Origin: Legionella hackeliae | Lineage (GTDB): Bacteria; Pseudomonadota; Gammaproteobacteria; Legionellales; Legionellaceae | Length of the DNA: 64,000 nucleotides | Reading direction: 5' to 3' | Assembly: GCF_000953655.1 (NCBI RefSeq) | Contig: NZ_LN681225.1 | Coordinates: 1,504,001-1,568,000 of the forward strand | Part shown: piece by piece, positions 9,140 through 18,474 of the stretch | Numbering within the stretch: position 1 is the first letter of the stretch | How the letters are laid out: every line of letters begins with the position of its first letter | Program-made: the position numbers and the translations under genes | Notes under the pieces: model-generated | Told to the model about the DNA's origin: nothing | What the model saw: the letters and a program-made list of their open reading frames with translations, nothing else | The model's database searches: none

Positions 9140-9562
9140 ATGAATTTGCGATGTTACTATTTTTTGATGATGGCAATGATTTTAATCAGTAGAACATCGT
9201 TTTCTTTATCAGGTAACATTCCCGTTTGCCCGGATAAAATTGCAGTGAAAGAGCAATTATTAAAATTGCCTACAGGTTGGGAATCATTAACTTCCGATAT
9301 TCCCCATTTTCTAAACGGAATCTCAGTATATTCAGGGCATCCAAGAGATTTAGTAGCTCTTAAGCCTGATGCAATTAATGAAAAAAAAGCAATGTGGTCT
9401 TTTTCAACGAAAGACACGATTTATGTTGTGTGTGAATATAATGGCACTAGTATTATACTTACTCAAAAAATACCTGCAAAAATACGTCATTGTGAATTAA
9501 TTTATAATCCATTTGTTAGAGGAGAAAAAGGGTATATTCCTAAGTTACTGAATTGTCGGTAA
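9140..9562 (+). CDS. STY0301-family secreted protein
   Basis: 140 residues with an N-terminal signal peptide ending near residue 24. The mature part matches the layout of the STY0301 family: a cysteine-proline start (VCPDKIAV), PTGWESL, GISVYSGHPRDLVALKP, WSFSTKDTIYVVCEYNGTSIILTQKIP, then a final cysteine pair. Function is unknown for the family; a periplasmic or secreted location is likely. GAGAGGGG lies about eight bases before the ATG. It is followed 14 bases later by a REP-like palindrome and tandem array. Confidence 0.7.
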   Translation: MNLRCYYFLMMAMILISRTSFSLSGNIPVCPDKIAVKEQLLKLPTGWESLTSDIPHFLNGISVYSGHPRDLVALKPDAINEKKAMWSFSTKDTIYVVCEYNGTSIILTQKIPAKIRHCELIYNPFVRGEKGYIPKLLNCR

Positions 9563-9575
9563 AGTAGTATCACTA

Positions 9576-9606
9576 CTGGATGCCTCGGACAAGCCGAGGC
9601 ACGTAG
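9576..9606 (+). repeat. REP-like palindrome, copy 3
   Basis: Same element as 638-669: ctgga, arms tgcctcgg (9581-9588) and ccgaggca (9594-9601) around loop acaag, then cgtag. It leads directly into a degenerate tandem array whose units end in the same ggcac or ggcag before gtag. Confidence 0.85.
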
Positions 9607-9732
9607 TCGTCACAGCAAAGGCAAGTTGTTGCCACAGCAGGGTAGGTAGTTGCCACAGCAGGGTAGGTAGTTGTCACCGCAAAGGCAGGTAGTTGTCAGA
9701 CCTAAGGCACGTAGTTCTCACAGCCAAGGCAC
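9603..9732. repeat. Degenerate tandem array, six 21-22-bp units
   Basis: Six imperfect units beginning gtag or gttg: 9603-9624, 9625-9645, 9646-9666, 9667-9688, 9689-9710 and 9711-9732. The common pattern is gtagttgtcacagcaaaggca. Units 5 and 6 end in aaggcac, the exact bases that close the palindrome. The array abuts the stop of the next gene at 9739. The unit length matches the array at 765-848 although the interior sequence differs. Confidence 0.85.
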
Positions 9733-9738
9733 GTAAAA

Positions 9739-12696
9739 TTAGGCTTTACTATTAATTTCAAGCTTGCGGGCTTCTTCGACAAACAGGTTGCCTTTAGTTT
9801 TAGTACTAAAGAAAGAGAGTTTTTTGTCGGCAAATGTTGAATAGGCGAGTAAACCAATTCCTGGTAATACCCCTGTAACAATGATACTAATAATTACCAA
9901 ACAGCCACCTAAAAATCTTTTAAAACCAGAATCGCGATGTAAATTTAATTTGTCTTCCATCCGGGATAAAGAGCCTTTAAATCTCTCTAATCGGTCACTG
10001 GCAAGGGGTACAGTCTCTCCATCAAGCAATTCTTGCTTTAGAGCATGTACTTCATTAAATTTGTCTCTGATTTTTTTATAATCATTGTCATTAATTTCTG
10101 GCAGGGGTTGGTCAATAGTAGCCTTTGCCAACTGAGGATATAACTGTATTGCTTCGCTTAATAAATGAGTCAAGTAATTATTGACTAAGGGTATAAGTCG
10201 CTCGTCAATGAGCAATGCTTTTTTTACTTCAACAGGAGATTGTAATTTTTTAATCAGTTCTTGTTGCTCGCTGGCTCTAGCAGTAATCCTTTGAATTTCT
10301 TCATTTTTAGACCGAGTTTCATCGCCATGTGTATTACTTTGATGTTGATGTGCTTCATTGGCTTTAGCAATATCTTCTCTTAATTTCTCAGTTTCTTGAG
10401 TTAATTGACTAATTCTTTGCTCACGCGTCGCGAGCGCTTTTTCTAAATCTTCAACGTCTGGAGATGATGCACCTAATGCAATGGCTTCCTTCTTAATCAG
10501 CGCAAAAAATTTCTCGCTAATAGAGTCAGGTTGAATATGTAAATCAAATTTTTTCTCTTTCAATAGCATTGCGGCAATCTTTATTAAATCAAGACTGCGA
10601 AAATGCAGTTGTTTAGCGTCAATATCTAATTGCTCTGGAGATAGAAGCTCATTCAGTGACAGGTAATCTTTTTTTAACGATGTGACTAAATTATAAAGCT
10701 GTTCAATATTAGCTAGATGCTTTGCAGGCGGGGTTTGTGAGGCTTCAAAAAATGCATCTAAATGAGTATTTTTTTCATTTAATATTAACTCATTAATCTT
10801 GGCTTTTTGCTCGAGATTCAAACTTCTATCTGAACGAATCTCCTCAAGTGCTTCTGTCAGCATTTGTTTTACTATTTCGATAGTAATAGGGCGAAGTGTC
10901 TGCATCTTCGCTTGTAGTAGGGCTAATATTCCAGTTCCATCGGCGTTGGTATCGAGGTTGGATACAAATTTTTTAAAGGTACTTTGGAATTGCTCAGGCG
11001 GTGCCAAAGTATATTCAAGTTGATCGTGAAGAGTATCTGATTGTTCAATAATTGATTTAAAATGAGTTTCAATTGTACGCTTTAATCCTGCTTTCAATAA
11101 ATTACTGCACTCTTTCAGAATATCAACGTCATCCTGGGATATGTCACCTCGTTTGCCCCCGAGAGCCCTTGCTAACAGGGCAAAAGGTTTAGCGATAGCT
11201 CCGCGCAAGCGCTTATCTTCCTCTTCGGTTAAATTATTCCTTAAATACTTTTGACTAATTTCATCAACAAATACTGATAGTCCTTCAAAAAAAACACTTC
11301 GTGTGTTTTTATCACGGACTAACTGTAATAATTTTGAAGGCACTTTGCCATCACCCAAAACCATTTCATCGATTGTATTTTCTATAGCGTTGGCTATGGC
11401 TTCAACTAAGGCATCTGGTGTTGCATCTGTTAAGCGATCGAGTTGAATATATTGTCTTAAATAGAGCATGGCGTGTTCGGGATTAACAAATTTCCCCAGC
11501 ATCTGAGGTGCAACATTACGCATTTTTTCATGTCTATTGCCATGAAAATGTACGAAACGTTCACGTTCTTTGGTATATTGCGCGCCTAGAACAGCATAGG
11601 AACCATTTTCAAAAAAACGAAAGGCTTCGTCATTTTGTTCAACAGCCAAATAATGATCCAGAATAACTTTATATCGTTCAGATTCTGTAGCCCCTAAAAA
11701 TCGATTAAGGACTCCATCAAGCTCTGGATGTGAGAGGTTTAGCCCGTACGTATTGGGAGCAAAGAGCCCAGTTGTTTTATGAAAAAAGTGGAATATCTTA
11801 CAGAGCACCAAATCCTGAACTGTTGTTGTATCTCTATTTTTGATGTTGGCTGGAAGCTCTTCAAGTTGTTGATTATAGCGATTACCACTTGCTGAGCCAT
11901 GATGACCAGGAATGATAAGGGGTTGCATTCCATTAGGTACAATGGGTGTAAAGCAACGAGTACGTTCATCTCTATACAACAATAATTCGTAATTATCAAA
12001 GGGAGGTTGTTGGTAGAATCGATCGTCTTTCCAGGCAATGCCCGGTATCTTTAAAAAACCACCGCCTGGAACAGGATCAATTAAGAAAGGATTAATTCTT
12101 ACCGTTTGTAAGCGGTCTAATAGCAATTTCCGTAAGTCTAAGTGATCGGCTTCGGTATTTTTGAAAAATTTCTGTACTGCTGCACGGGTATAACTACAAG
12201 GGCTACCACGAAGTACATCAAATAATGATTGGTGTGGTTCTTCCCCAAGCGTCTTCTTAATGCGTGCTAATTCATGCATTATCAAGACTGATTCGACCGC
12301 CCCTCGGCTGTGAGCTGCAATTTGAATGGTTTTTTTGCCTTCTGCAATAGCTCTCAAAATTAAAAAAACAGCTTGAGCAACGCGCTCCCCAACTTCGCTT
12401 CCTAATGTGGTTGGGCCATTGAGAACATCAACAGAGGGAGAGCAATAAGAAAGAGGATCGGTTGTTTTTGTGATCTCTGCTTCTTCATCCAAAATGCTAA
12501 CAACAGCTTGGGCCGCATAAGATAACGTCTCTCCGCGTTCATAGGATTTTTTGGCTACGGGATTGCTAAGCGTAATGGTTGGTTGTGGCGTAAAGACTGT
12601 GTCTGTGCCTAATGGGAAAATAAAATAATGAGGTTGTTTCGTCTCTTCTTGACTTAGACACTCAAAAATATCCTTTAAATTGTTAGGTTTAGGCAT
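9739..12696 (-). CDS. SidB/SdbA-like putative hydrolase, candidate Dot/Icm effector
   Basis: 985 residues. The N-terminal ~350 look like an alpha/beta hydrolase: IQIAAHSRGAVES places a nucleophile-elbow Ser at about residue 130 (A-H-S-R-G), followed by VLIMHELARI and IIPGHHGSASG. The middle is helical. Residues ~735-830 form a coiled coil, and one or two membrane helices (GGCLVIISIIVTGVLPGIGLL) lie ~50 residues from the end. The AAHSRG motif, size and architecture resemble the SidB/SdbA/SdbC effector group; the assignment is from memory of that family and is tentative. The ATG at 12696 has GGAG six bases upstream; a GTG at 12708 gives four more residues. In L. pneumophila sdbA and legG2 are neighbours, and here a RasGEF gene lies ~1.1 kb away. 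Confidence 0.65.
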   Translation of the reverse strand: MPKPNNLKDIFECLSQEETKQPHYFIFPLGTDTVFTPQPTITLSNPVAKKSYERGETLSYAAQAVVSILDEEAEITKTTDPLSYCSPSVDVLNGPTTLGSEVGERVAQAVFLILRAIAEGKKTIQIAAHSRGAVESVLIMHELARIKKTLGEEPHQSLFDVLRGSPCSYTRAAVQKFFKNTEADHLDLRKLLLDRLQTVRINPFLIDPVPGGGFLKIPGIAWKDDRFYQQPPFDNYELLLYRDERTRCFTPIVPNGMQPLIIPGHHGSASGNRYNQQLEELPANIKNRDTTTVQDLVLCKIFHFFHKTTGLFAPNTYGLNLSHPELDGVLNRFLGATESERYKVILDHYLAVEQNDEAFRFFENGSYAVLGAQYTKERERFVHFHGNRHEKMRNVAPQMLGKFVNPEHAMLYLRQYIQLDRLTDATPDALVEAIANAIENTIDEMVLGDGKVPSKLLQLVRDKNTRSVFFEGLSVFVDEISQKYLRNNLTEEEDKRLRGAIAKPFALLARALGGKRGDISQDDVDILKECSNLLKAGLKRTIETHFKSIIEQSDTLHDQLEYTLAPPEQFQSTFKKFVSNLDTNADGTGILALLQAKMQTLRPITIEIVKQMLTEALEEIRSDRSLNLEQKAKINELILNEKNTHLDAFFEASQTPPAKHLANIEQLYNLVTSLKKDYLSLNELLSPEQLDIDAKQLHFRSLDLIKIAAMLLKEKKFDLHIQPDSISEKFFALIKKEAIALGASSPDVEDLEKALATREQRISQLTQETEKLREDIAKANEAHQHQSNTHGDETRSKNEEIQRITARASEQQELIKKLQSPVEVKKALLIDERLIPLVNNYLTHLLSEAIQLYPQLAKATIDQPLPEINDNDYKKIRDKFNEVHALKQELLDGETVPLASDRLERFKGSLSRMEDKLNLHRDSGFKRFLGGCLVIISIIVTGVLPGIGLLAYSTFADKKLSFFSTKTKGNLFVEEARKLEINSKA

Positions 12697-12708
12697 GTTA
12701 GACTCCAC

Positions 12709-12888
12709 TGAACTCTTATTCAGTCCATTGGTTCGTTTAACATCCTGATTGTTGGTTACTGATTAAATAGAAAGAGGTATAAAATTCACTAATTGTACTT
12801 GTTTTGTACTTTACTGGTCAATACGTAGTAGCAAAAAAATTGCATATATTACTGATAATTTACAATTGAAATCTACGTGAGTTCAAAG
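12709..12888. other. Intergenic region upstream of the SidB/SdbA-like gene
   Basis: About 180 bases between the start of the 985-residue gene and the end of a possible small minus-strand frame. It should hold the promoter of the large gene. No unambiguous -35/-10 pair, PmrA or CpxR site was found. Confidence 0.4.
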
Positions 12889-13014
12889 CTATTGTTCGAT
12901 AATAGGTTCAAACCAATGCTCAATGGTATCAAGTTGATACTCATATAGTGCAAAACGCTGATGGTGGATTTTGCCAGGAATCTTGTATACTAAAGTTTCG
13001 TATCTTCTTAACAT
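12889..13014 (-). CDS. Possible small protein, 41 aa, divergent from the DUF1835 gene
   Basis: An ATG at 13014 opens 41 codons ending in TAG. The peptide (containing YKIPGKIHHQRFALYEYQ and TIEHWFEPIIEQ) has protein-like composition and host-like codon use (TTA, AGA, GAA, CAT, CGT). An in-frame ATG four codons earlier (13026) overlaps the ATG of the divergent DUF1835 gene inside one CATG. No convincing Shine-Dalgarno precedes either start. Function unknown; it could be a remnant. Confidence 0.35.
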   Translation of the reverse strand: MLRRYETLVYKIPGKIHHQRFALYEYQLDTIEHWFEPIIEQ

Positions 13015-13024
13015 TACCTTCAAC

Positions 13025-14041
13025 ATGGCGCTAATACATATAACAAATGGTGATTGTGCAGCAGAATTAATAGAAGCAGCGTTTAATACCCAAAAGGTCA
13101 TTCCCTGGCGTGATATTCTCTATGAAGGCCCTGTTCAATCTAATTTAGATGGCAGTCAATTTAGTCATCAACGCTCAGAATATCTAGCGTCTCAGGGTTA
13201 TGAAAGTTATGAGACAATCTATTCTTCTTTTCAAGACTTACAAACTCAATTGACCCACTTACCAAATTTTGAAGAAGTAATTCTTTGGTTTGAGCATGAT
13301 ACTTATGATCAATTGCAATTGGTGCAAATATTATCCTATTTATATCAAAAAAAATTAAATACAAGATTATCGTTAATTTGTATTAATCATTATCCAGGGA
13401 TTGACCCTTTTCTTGGACTGGGTCAGCTGGATGAACAACAGATTAAAGCATTATTTCCGTGTCGACAAAAAGTGACTGACATTCAGCTTAAGCTGGCACA
13501 TCAGATCTGGCTGGCTTTTACAGCCTCAGAGCCCTCAGAGCTTTTAAGGTTAACAAAAGGCGACTTAACCGCTTTACCCTTTCTAAAGAATGCATTATTA
13601 CGATATTTTCGTGAATTTCCTTCTAATCACAATGGATTAACCTGGACTGAGCAGTACATTCTGGACTCAACGATTGCAGGAACAAACAATATTGTTGAAT
13701 TATTTAGACAATTACCCATCACAGAGGACGAGTACTTTTTAGGCATGGGAGATGTGACCTTTAAGCAAATCGTCACTAGTTTAGCTGAGGCTGAAAATCC
13801 TCTTATTAGAATTAAAGAACGTATAGATGAAATTGAGGATTCAGAACTCGAATTGACTAAACTCGGTGAACGCGTCGCCCAGGGGGAAGAGGATTGGATT
13901 AAGATCAATGGGATTGATGAATGGCGGGGTGGTGTTCATTTAACATTAGAAAATGTCTGGCGATATTCATTAGCTACTCATGAAATTATTGGGCCATTTA
14001 ATCTGAATATACTCGAGGACAATGCAGTAGGTGAAAAATAA
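13025..14041 (+). CDS. DUF1835 domain-containing protein
   Basis: 338 residues. The N-terminal part shows the DUF1835 pattern ALIHITNGDCAAELIEAAF, then VIPWRDILYEGPV, FEEVILWFEHDTYDQLQLVQIL and a conserved ICINHYPGI. The C-terminal ~110 residues resemble the winged-helix-like DUF3658 partner domain, ending in WRGGVHLTLENVWRYS. The biochemical role of this family is not known. It is a soluble cytoplasmic protein. Start: the frame is open back to a TTG at 12971, but the ATG at 13025 gives the family's usual N-terminus, although its Shine-Dalgarno is poor. Confidence 0.8.
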   Translation: MALIHITNGDCAAELIEAAFNTQKVIPWRDILYEGPVQSNLDGSQFSHQRSEYLASQGYESYETIYSSFQDLQTQLTHLPNFEEVILWFEHDTYDQLQLVQILSYLYQKKLNTRLSLICINHYPGIDPFLGLGQLDEQQIKALFPCRQKVTDIQLKLAHQIWLAFTASEPSELLRLTKGDLTALPFLKNALLRYFREFPSNHNGLTWTEQYILDSTIAGTNNIVELFRQLPITEDEYFLGMGDVTFKQIVTSLAEAENPLIRIKERIDEIEDSELELTKLGERVAQGEEDWIKINGIDEWRGGVHLTLENVWRYSLATHEIIGPFNLNILEDNAVGEK

Positions 14042-14137
14042 TTAGGATTTTCTCAAGTCCTTCAATAACCAATAAGTAATTTTTCTAATCATAGAGGAAA
14101 ATTTTTGTTATGATGCGGCGATTACTTAGGAGGTTAT

Positions 14138-16630
14138 ATGTTTACTGGCGAAGAGTTACAGCAACTAATTGAACAAACACAAAAGTCTCCTGTTCTTTTT
14201 TCTTCAAGTCTAGATCCCGACACGATTGCTCTCATGCAAGAGGACTCATTGCTTACCACTGAGTTTTTTCGACAATTATCAATAGCAACTCCGGGAGAAC
14301 TTACAGCTCCCCAGGTTTCACTAATAAAAAACTTCTTACGAGCTCGCGGGGATTTGTTGAAAAAAGGCAGCCTGGCATATACTCGCCATCCATTTTTACC
14401 CGTAAATCAGTTATGTTTGAAAATCGCTGAGGCAATTGCAAGCCCTGAGGAGGCTGTTTGTCAACTTTTAATGCCTACTGTTAAAACATTAAACCGCAGT
14501 ACGTATTCGCTCAAACAAGAAACAGAAGAAGATGGCCATTTTGCGATTGAGAATTATATTCTGAGCGATGACTTTACACGGTTAATACCCGTTGAAGAAA
14601 TTTTTCAACAAGCAAAAGTGAATACAGAGACTGTATTTCCTGAGTATCAAGAGTCGTCTCAAAATTTGCACTATCAACTAAGTAATCGTGACTTCCTGGA
14701 TTTACAAGAAGTAGCAGGTGATGAGAGTCGGTTATATCTTAATGCGTTAAGGGCACACCATGCTCAACACTATAGTGACAAAAGCATTGGTTTTGCTATA
14801 AAAACATTGGCAATAGCACTAAAAAAAGGCTCTGTGAGTGGGCTTGGTAGTGAGGAGCATGCCGAAAGTCGAGTTGTTGCTGAAGCAATTAAAGATTTTT
14901 ATGATCTCTGGAATCACTTACCAATAGAAATTCGTAAGACTGTAGGCTCGACAATTCTTATAGGCTATGGCAATGCTCACACGCTATATCAATATTTTCT
15001 TGCATTATTTTATGGACATCCACAATGTAAACTGACATCAGAAGAACTTGCTCTGGCTAAAAAGGATAATATTTTTAACTGTATTGATATTATTTCCAAT
15101 GCTTTGAATGAAGCCTTAATACAGCATCCTGAATTTTATGAAATCAATATTGACGGTGTGCAGCAGAGTGATTTGCCTGAACTGCTACCCTTACTTAAAA
15201 ATGCCGTTAGTGCTCTAAAAGCACGTCCTCAAATGCTGAGTGATGATAGATATCTTTGGGAGACTCTTTTAAATTTGCTAACCATGTGGTCAGGGCCAGT
15301 AGATGAGCAGAAATTTGAAGCCTTGGTCAGAATGGGATTGCATGCTGAAACCTATGAGCATATAGAGAAATTATTTCCCCATATAGCCTCTATAACAGGG
15401 GTAAACGATATCGCTTTTAGTGAAAAAATTAATGAGTTAATTCTAAGACTTCAATCCAAACTCGTTTGTTTGAAAGAGAATAATTTGTTGAGCTTGCCCC
15501 AATTTATTTCCGTACTTCCTGATAAAAGCCAGAGTATAGCAATCACCACATTATGGCCAAAGATATACCCTTTACTGTCTGATAATGATAGTTTTAACTA
15601 TATCTGGAATAGATTAAAGCCAACGGGTCGTGACTGTTTAGTTGATTTATTTGCAAAACAGTTGACGCAGTCTGTTAATACGACTGAAGATTGCATAAGA
15701 GTATTAAGATCTCCAATAAAAATACGTCTAATAGAGGTTCGAAGTATTTCTCTCTTAAGAGAAAAATGCATTGAATTATTAAAACCACAATTTGTTTTTT
15801 TATTTAATACTCCAAAGTTAGCCAAAAAGCTTCTTAGCTTACTTCCTTCTTCTTATCACCAAGAGGTATTAGCCTCTCTTTTACCTAATGTTTTAAAAGG
15901 TATCAATTCATATTCAGTGTTTTTAGAGACACTCCAAGAGTGGGGGGACTCCGCTGGAGTGGATGCGATTTTAAGTCAAGTTGCATCGCAATGGATTGAT
16001 GAGTATGAAAGCTTGTTATCTTCTGTAAAAAGAGTCAATGCAAAAAGTCAATTATACTTATGTGAAACCTTTCGTCATTTAGTGATTACTAAAGAGCAAT
16101 TGTTTAAATTATTAACCTTCGTGCACAGAGATAGCCAACTTGACTTACTGGGTATGTTTGAGGTTAAAAAATTTGTAACAAATATCGATATATTAAAAGA
16201 GCTATTAACTCTTTTAAAACCTTCTTTTAGAGATGAAGTAATTTCCTTGTTTCGTGGTGAGGACTTACACTGTACTGAAGAAGACTTTGAAAAGCTCAAA
16301 AAACCAGCTGTCGATATTTCAGAATGGCAGCAGAAATTGAGTGAGTATACTCAAACGAGATCACTTTTCTCGCAATCACTCTTCTTTAAACCTAATTCTA
16401 ATAGAATGCAAATGATACGGGAAATTAATACTTACCTAGAACAACATCCTAATCTAACAAGAGCAGAGTATGTGACTTTCTTTTGTCAAAAAATGCGGGA
16501 GATAGAGAAGTCTTACTCCACTTTGGCGAATCCGCGCCGTAGTCATTTATATACTATTTTGAGTGACCTGGTTGACAATATATCGCAAGAGCCAAAAAAT
16601 GAGGTGGCGAATATATCGCTCATCATGTAA
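14138..16630 (+). CDS. 830-residue protein of unknown function, candidate effector
   Basis: Not recognised. The ATG has a strong AGGAGG four bases upstream and a plausible -10 (TATGAT, 14109-14114). The protein is soluble with no signal peptide or membrane helix and is almost entirely helical and leucine-rich. The second half contains loosely repeated helical pairs, for example around ECIELLKPQFVFLFNTPKLAKKLLSLLPSS and DILKELLTLLKPSFRDEVISLF, which suggests an alpha-solenoid. Size, absence of homology to household families and position among effector-like genes suggest a Dot/Icm substrate (inference). Confidence 0.6.
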   Translation: MFTGEELQQLIEQTQKSPVLFSSSLDPDTIALMQEDSLLTTEFFRQLSIATPGELTAPQVSLIKNFLRARGDLLKKGSLAYTRHPFLPVNQLCLKIAEAIASPEEAVCQLLMPTVKTLNRSTYSLKQETEEDGHFAIENYILSDDFTRLIPVEEIFQQAKVNTETVFPEYQESSQNLHYQLSNRDFLDLQEVAGDESRLYLNALRAHHAQHYSDKSIGFAIKTLAIALKKGSVSGLGSEEHAESRVVAEAIKDFYDLWNHLPIEIRKTVGSTILIGYGNAHTLYQYFLALFYGHPQCKLTSEELALAKKDNIFNCIDIISNALNEALIQHPEFYEINIDGVQQSDLPELLPLLKNAVSALKARPQMLSDDRYLWETLLNLLTMWSGPVDEQKFEALVRMGLHAETYEHIEKLFPHIASITGVNDIAFSEKINELILRLQSKLVCLKENNLLSLPQFISVLPDKSQSIAITTLWPKIYPLLSDNDSFNYIWNRLKPTGRDCLVDLFAKQLTQSVNTTEDCIRVLRSPIKIRLIEVRSISLLREKCIELLKPQFVFLFNTPKLAKKLLSLLPSSYHQEVLASLLPNVLKGINSYSVFLETLQEWGDSAGVDAILSQVASQWIDEYESLLSSVKRVNAKSQLYLCETFRHLVITKEQLFKLLTFVHRDSQLDLLGMFEVKKFVTNIDILKELLTLLKPSFRDEVISLFRGEDLHCTEEDFEKLKKPAVDISEWQQKLSEYTQTRSLFSQSLFFKPNSNRMQMIREINTYLEQHPNLTRAEYVTFFCQKMREIEKSYSTLANPRRSHLYTILSDLVDNISQEPKNEVANISLIM

Positions 16631-16736
16631 AAGCAACTCAGTAAGCAGGTTGCGCTTTGGCCTAACAAAATTTTTAAGTTCGACTAGCATGAGCAATCTG
16701 AATTAAGCTGTTGTTTGGATTGCTTTGAATAATCAA

Positions 16737-17789
16737 TTATTTTTCTAATAGTAAACTATATTTCGCTAAAGAGGGCACATTAACCATCATAATTTTAGCC
16801 ACTGTGAGCAAAGGTATTGAAAGTATAGCGCCGCCGATACCCCACAGCCAAGCCCAAAAAATAATACTAAAAAAGACAATGAGTGGATTTAAATTTAAAC
16901 GGTGTCCTAATAATATCGGCGTGATAATTTGCCCTTCAACATTGCTAATTAAAAAATAAAGAAGGGGGGGGAGCAAAATATAGAAATAAGAGTCAAAAGT
17001 AAGTAAGGAAATAAAAAATACCACCGAAATACCTATTGCTGGACCTATGTAGGGAATAAAATTAAGACCTGCCGCCATTACGCCCCATAACATGGCATTA
17101 GGAAGGGAAACTAACCATAAAGCGGTAGCAATTGCTATGCCAAAGCATATGCAAATTATGGTAAATGTTACCAAATACGTTGAAATGTCTCTTTCGATAG
17201 AGAGTAAAAAATTATTTGCAATTTTTGTTTGGCGTGAGGTAATGATCTTTTGCAAATTGTTAAAAATAGTTTCTGAATAAATAAGCAAAAAGAATAAATT
17301 GGTTAGTGTAAGAAAAATCAATAGAATTACATTCGTCGTTAAATCAAAAATGGAATAACTGATGTCTGTAACATCTGTTTTGACTTCAATTTTAGGTGTT
17401 TGTTTAGTTTCAGTAATCGTTTTGATTTTTTTGAATGCATCACTTAATTTAGCAAGGGGTTTTTTTACAAAATAAAATTTTTGTTCCAAAACTTGCATTT
17501 TTTCCGGTGCTTTATCAATCCAGTGTGCTGCAGGCTCAGCAAGTGAGGAAATGCCAACGCTAATTACGCCTAAAAGTAAGGCTGTAATGAGCGCTGAGGC
17601 TAGAATTTTAGGAATCCTTAATTGTTGGAGAAGTTGTACTACAGGTTTTAGTAATAAATAAAGAAAAAATGCTAATAACAACGGGAATAAAATAGGTTGA
17701 GCGATAAAGAAAATAAAAATTATGGCAAGAAAAGCTATTATTTTTAATTCCCAGCTTGATTGTGATAAACCATTCCTTGAGTCATTCAT
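16737..17789 (-). CDS. AI-2E family transporter (PerM/UPF0118)
   Basis: 350 residues with about seven to eight membrane helices: a pair at the N-terminus, a central soluble loop at ~90-150, then a cluster. Family signatures are FIPYIGPAIGISVVF and EGQIITPILLGHRLNLNPL, followed by WGIGGAILSIPLL. Members include YdgG/TqsA-type autoinducer exporters and Na+/H+ antiporters, so the substrate is not assignable. The coding sequence contains a run of eight C on its own strand (plus strand G at 16964-16971), in codons for LLPPLL. Confidence 0.85.
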   Translation of the reverse strand: MNDSRNGLSQSSWELKIIAFLAIIFIFFIAQPILFPLLLAFFLYLLLKPVVQLLQQLRIPKILASALITALLLGVISVGISSLAEPAAHWIDKAPEKMQVLEQKFYFVKKPLAKLSDAFKKIKTITETKQTPKIEVKTDVTDISYSIFDLTTNVILLIFLTLTNLFFLLIYSETIFNNLQKIITSRQTKIANNFLLSIERDISTYLVTFTIICICFGIAIATALWLVSLPNAMLWGVMAAGLNFIPYIGPAIGISVVFFISLLTFDSYFYILLPPLLYFLISNVEGQIITPILLGHRLNLNPLIVFFSIIFWAWLWGIGGAILSIPLLTVAKIMMVNVPSLAKYSLLLEK

Positions 17790-17879
17790 CGAATCTTAGT
17801 CGCTATGTGGTTTTTCGAGCTATATTTTTAAATTATTACATGTTAAGCGATGAAATTGGTAGCTCTTATTACGGCTCTT

Positions 17880-18329
17880 TTAAGTGAACGGATAAATGAT
17901 GGTTTTTTCACGCTCCTGTTTGTCCATTCTCAGGCGTCGCTGTCTAATTGCTTCTTCTAGTTCTTTAAAAAATCGACTTGATGTTATAGAGGGTTCGGGC
18001 TGAGGTATTTCTGCTAATGGTGCAACAAATTCTACCGAATTGTCATTTTCATAGCTAACAAGAAGATCAAGTGAGGCTATTTTTTTCTCATAAAGCATCA
18101 AAAAATTTCTTAAACATTGTGAGAATTGCTCATTCTTTGGTGATATTAAAGCAGAGCTTGTTAATCGAATGATAAGTTGTTCATCCGAATAGCTTTCAGG
18201 GGCTTGGGTAATTTCTTTATGAATCGCTAGCAACTTAGGGTAAATCTCTGAGTAATTTTCGTCGTTTGAGTTTTTATAAGATTTAATGAGTTGTTTAAAT
18301 AATTGATCTACTCCTTGACTAATAGGCAT
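17880..18329 (-). CDS. Small hydrophilic protein of unknown function, 149 aa
   Basis: Not recognised. A soluble helical protein starting with ATG at 18329. Composition is rich in Leu, Glu, Lys and Ser, with a basic stretch EAIRQRRLRMDKQEREK near the C-terminus. There is no signal peptide or membrane segment. It reads in the same direction as the AI-2E family gene 90 bases downstream, but no functional link is evident. Confidence 0.5.
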   Translation of the reverse strand: MPISQGVDQLFKQLIKSYKNSNDENYSEIYPKLLAIHKEITQAPESYSDEQLIIRLTSSALISPKNEQFSQCLRNFLMLYEKKIASLDLLVSYENDNSVEFVAPLAEIPQPEPSITSSRFFKELEEAIRQRRLRMDKQEREKTIIYPFT

Positions 18330-18474
18330 TACATAGACTCCATTCTAGTGGCATTGGGTTATTAAATACCAATTAGAGCGAAAACGCAACAATATGTTAT
18401 GAAAAGAAAAAATTAGATTAATTAATTAAAAGTCTATAATTATAAAGGATGACAGGGAAAAGAAGGAGAAAGTC

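Noticed and set aside
12971..13024. N-terminal extension of the DUF1835 protein from TTG 12971
   Set aside because: The extension does not fit the family; the conserved domain begins right after ATG 13025.
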